Origin: Doryteuthis pealeii
Taxonomy: Eukaryota > Mollusca > Cephalopoda > Myopsida > Loliginidae
Reading direction: 5' to 3'
Length of the DNA: 64,000 bases
Assembly (NCBI GenBank): GCA_023376005.1
Contig: CM042143.1
Span: forward strand, 87,136,470-87,200,469
The notes below the pieces were generated by a model. It saw only the letters and a list, made by a program, of their open reading frames with translations. It ran no database searches and was not told the DNA's origin. Made by a program: the position numbers and the translations under genes. Below, piece by piece: positions 61,346-64,000 of this stretch. The stretch's first letter is position 1; every line of letters begins with the position of its first letter.

Positions 61346-62037
61346 TTGGATGTAGTGTATAAATTACTTGAAACTTATTTATACTCACATTTAATATAGA
61401 TCAAACACATACTAAATTATACTCAACATCTTTTAATCACAAAAACTGAAAAAATATTATGGCATCAGGATGCAGCCCATGAAGAAAAAAAATAAAACAA
61501 AATGTGTGTGTGTGTGTGTGTGTATTCGGGTGGACAGACATTTAGCTTTGTGCCATTCTGTACAGCTTTTAAGCCAGTCAGCGTTTATCTAGCACCAGCT
61601 TAAACTGAACTTGTTTTGATCTACATAACGTAACAGGATTAATTTGTTATCATGGTAACAAGCCTTTTCCCGCCACTCAAGGATTCCACATGGAATAGTC
61701 CACTACACATAGTAGAGGGGTGTTCAAATGTAACATTCCACTTTAGTTAGGTCTAAATCATAATGTCGGGCATGCCCATCCTCTCTATTTTTGCCCAGAG
61801 GGTGAAAGAATATAGTATTAAGTCTTGTGTCCTAACCCCCCCCCCGAAAAAATGCTGAAAACACCAAGTTTAACCCTGATTGGACCAAAGAATTTAGATT
61901 TATGTCTAAAAGCAGAAAAAAATGATTTTCATGTCTTCTGTACAGTGTACCATTGTGATGTTGAGATTGGCAGTAAAGAGAAAAGTCTAGTTTATCAAGA
62001 CACCACTACAAATAACAGAAGTCTTCCTTTAGGGAAA

Positions 62038-62758
62038 CTAACAAGAATATGTGCCCTTCGCTGGCCGTAACTATTTAAGTTTTAATACAATGAAATATAT
62101 TAAATTAGAAAGACTAACAAAATTAAATAAGAACACATAAAAAGATTACTCACTTTAATTATATTATAATTGGTTTCTATATATTATTCACAAGACTGAT
62201 TTTAATGTTGGAGAATAAATAAATATCAGAGATCAATAACAACAAGTAATTATTTATCAAACCAGGTTTTCTTAAAACCAGTATGCAAATTAACCATACT
62301 ATATATTATGTAAACTTTTATTTCTTAGTGATACATAAGACACATTGCAGGATTTTAAATGCACTAATAACATGGGCTGTTTTGAGGCAAATCTAATTCA
62401 GATTTTCATAGAGGCATTATAAATAAGATATATTATTCTATATATTAATGATTTTGACTATAAATTAAATAAAGTGTCGGGGTGGCCTAATGTTGGTATC
62501 AGCCAGACAGTGAGTAAGTTTTCACTAACACTAGACCAAGGAGATTGTCTTTTGGCATCTGAGATGGAGTGCCACACCTACCATCAACTCCTCATATGCT
62601 GAGTTGGTGAGGGCTGGTATCAAAGCCGAAACCTTGTGGTTCCTAGTTGAAGGCTCTACCGACTGAGCTAAACCAGCCCTACACAATTCCTGAGGATATT
62701 GTGATGTAAGCAGTAATGTAATTTTGGTTATAGACAAACAGACACTGAATCTCCATTA
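62038..62758 (-). mobile_element. Helitron-like element H1, copy 6, with nested S1 SINE
   Basis: On the minus strand it runs from ATAATGGAGATTCAGTGTCT to AGCGAAGGGCACATATTCTT and GTTAG|T. Flanks TTTCCCAA and TTTCCCTA are similar, which could be a short target duplication. An S1 SINE interrupts it at 62,474-62,690. Confidence 0.75.
62474..62690 (-). repeat. tRNA-derived SINE (S1 family) nested in H1
   Basis: Minus strand begins GGCTGGTTTAGCTCAGTCGG, B box GGTTTCGGCTTTGATACC; body slightly deleted; ends GGCCACCCCGACACTTT. It postdates the H1 insertion. Confidence 0.9.
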
Positions 62759-63261
62759 TTTTGGGAAATTTGTAAATGGCCATCCTAGAGAATATGCTAT
62801 GAAAATCATCAATTAAAATATCTAAAGAAAAAGACAAAAAAATATTTCTTATAATAACTTTATATATTCATTGTAACAAGTGAATCTTAATTTGAATTTT
62901 TGCTTTATTGTCCCTTTGTAAATAAACTTTTGTTAGATCCTTACTTTTTATTTTTTAACCCTTTGTGGTTACTTTGAGTATTAAAAAGAAAATATTCAGT
63001 AAAATGACAACTTGAACAGTTTATCCACATTTCTAGCAACAAATAAGAAAGGACATTAAATAACAGATTAACAAAAATAAAAAAATAAAAGTTAAAGATT
63101 TATTTTATACTATAAAATTACTGGATTTACAAATAAACAATGATTGATTTAAATTCAAACAATGGAAACACAAAGAAAAAGAAGAAAAATATTTATCAAC
63201 TGAAACATTGTGTTTGTGGCAAAAGAACTTTGAAAAGTTAACCAGTTTTATAATTAGAACA

Positions 63262-63900
63262 CAAATTAATTATTATTTAATTTTAATTAACATCTTATTT
63301 ATTAACAATGTCTCTATTAAGGTGTAGCTGAGATAGATTTGCCTCAAAACAACCCATATTATGTGGTATTTATCACACACCCCACTTATGCAGGTCAGAC
63401 ACAAGGCCCTATTAAGGTGGCAGGCACAAAAAATGCGTGGATCCTCTCGGCATCCCCCCTCAAAGGGGGCGCCCAGGCACTGGGCAATAAACCCAGCGCT
63501 GCCCCTTTAAAAACAATTGGTCAGGTGTTGCCTGGGACAGAAGGACCCCTGGGATCATGCCGTTAATTTCATTAACACAGGCCTCGAAATGCCATATTAT
63601 AAATGTATATCATTAAGAAATAAATGTTTACATAGAATATGGTGTAAATAATTTGCATACCGATTTTAATAAAACCGTGTTTAATAAATACTTGGTGCTG
63701 TTGATTTATAATATAATTGTTTTATTCTCCAACTTATTAAAACCAATCCTATGTATAATTTTAATTTGAAATCAATTAGTATAATGTAAAAAATAAGTCT
63801 AGTAATTTTTTGTGTTTGTATTTAATTTCATTAATCTTTTTAATTTAATATATTTGATTATATTAAAATATATATATTTGATTATATTAAAATCAGAAGT
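63262..63900 (+). mobile_element. Helitron-like element H1, copy 7, partial, with Rep-G insert
   Basis: Contains AATGTCTCTATTAAGG, TTGCCTCAAAACAACCCATA and TTATTGTTTTATTCTCCAAC in H1 order. A GC-rich Rep-G insert lies at 63,405-63,560. The hairpin end is not present. Confidence 0.65.
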
Positions 63901-64000
63901 AAATATACAACAGGTAAGTATATTTCATCAAATCGATAATTAAACAAATTGTAATAATATCCAAACTACTTTATAAATAAAAGTAAATAAATTCACCCCA

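Larger units (their letters stand above)
49697..64000. other. SMARCC 5' intron (partial) or upstream DNA: repeats only
   Basis: No exon with SMARCC similarity or other convincing coding sequence was found in these 14.3 kb. It holds the repeats listed individually, a stretch at 49,900-51,080 with nothing recognisable, and 58,550-59,190 with only a Rep-G piece. The first coding exon is expected to the right. It could alternatively include the promoter of another start, but I saw no CpG-rich segment. Confidence 0.7.

Noticed and set aside
61825..62070. An 81-codon frame with LTLIGPKNLDLCLKAEKNDF
   Set aside because: It runs into the end of an H1 element and resembles no family I know; chance is likely in this region.
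49697..64000. First SMARCC coding exon
   Set aside because: I looked for the conserved start region before [10 protein letters not shown] on the minus strand and found no match with a donor in the right phase; it must lie outside the window.

Overview
This is eukaryotic, AT-rich, intron-rich animal DNA. It holds one recognisable protein-coding gene on the minus strand, buried in a dense field of transposon relics. Long introns, several tRNA-derived SINE families, Helitron-like elements ending in a hairpin plus CTAG, decayed mariners and abundant (AT)n/(CA)n microsatellites fit a lophotrochozoan, most likely a coleoid cephalopod such as an octopus. The species is an inference; the protein family is not in doubt.

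Layout. (1) 1-8,438 is the end of one contig. It is a fold-back: 1-4,425 is the reverse complement of 17,285-21,775, and 4,426-8,438 repeats 17,158-21,120 in direct orientation with many more errors. (2) 8,439-8,538 is a run of exactly 100 N, a conventional scaffold gap. (3) 8,539-11,570 is the start of the second contig: an imperfect tandem duplication, an unrecognised short reading frame, a SINE and a Helitron-like repeat. (4) 11,575-49,696 is the SMARCC gene (SMARCC1/SMARCC2, BAF155/BAF170, Drosophila moira). I could place 23 coding exons with consistent splice sites and phases. They encode about 1,395 residues from near the N terminus to the stop; only the first coding exon (roughly 40 residues) lies beyond the window. 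(5) 49,697-64,000 is the 5' intron as far as it is visible and contains only repeats.

The protein has the SMARCC order: N-terminal MarR/BRCT/chromo-like module, an acidic and basic linker, SWIRM, SANT, an acidic linker, a coiled coil, and a long N/S-, P- and Q-rich tail. It is a core scaffold of SWI/SNF (BAF) chromatin remodellers. The 1.2-kb tail exon needs five single-base insertions to keep frame, which points to consensus errors rather than a dead gene.

The introns carry internally deleted mariners with TA target duplications, Helitron-like families, tRNA SINEs, non-LTR retrotransposon 3' ends, one unclassified family with at least 13 pieces here ('Rep-B'), a perfect 219-bp inverted repeat next to a 5' splice site, and a 1.47-kb polypurine tract. 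I saw no CRISPR array, operon, structural RNA gene or complete transposase. I found no convincing new multi-gene system; the strongest signals are the assembly fold-back and the RNA-structure candidates inside SMARCC introns.
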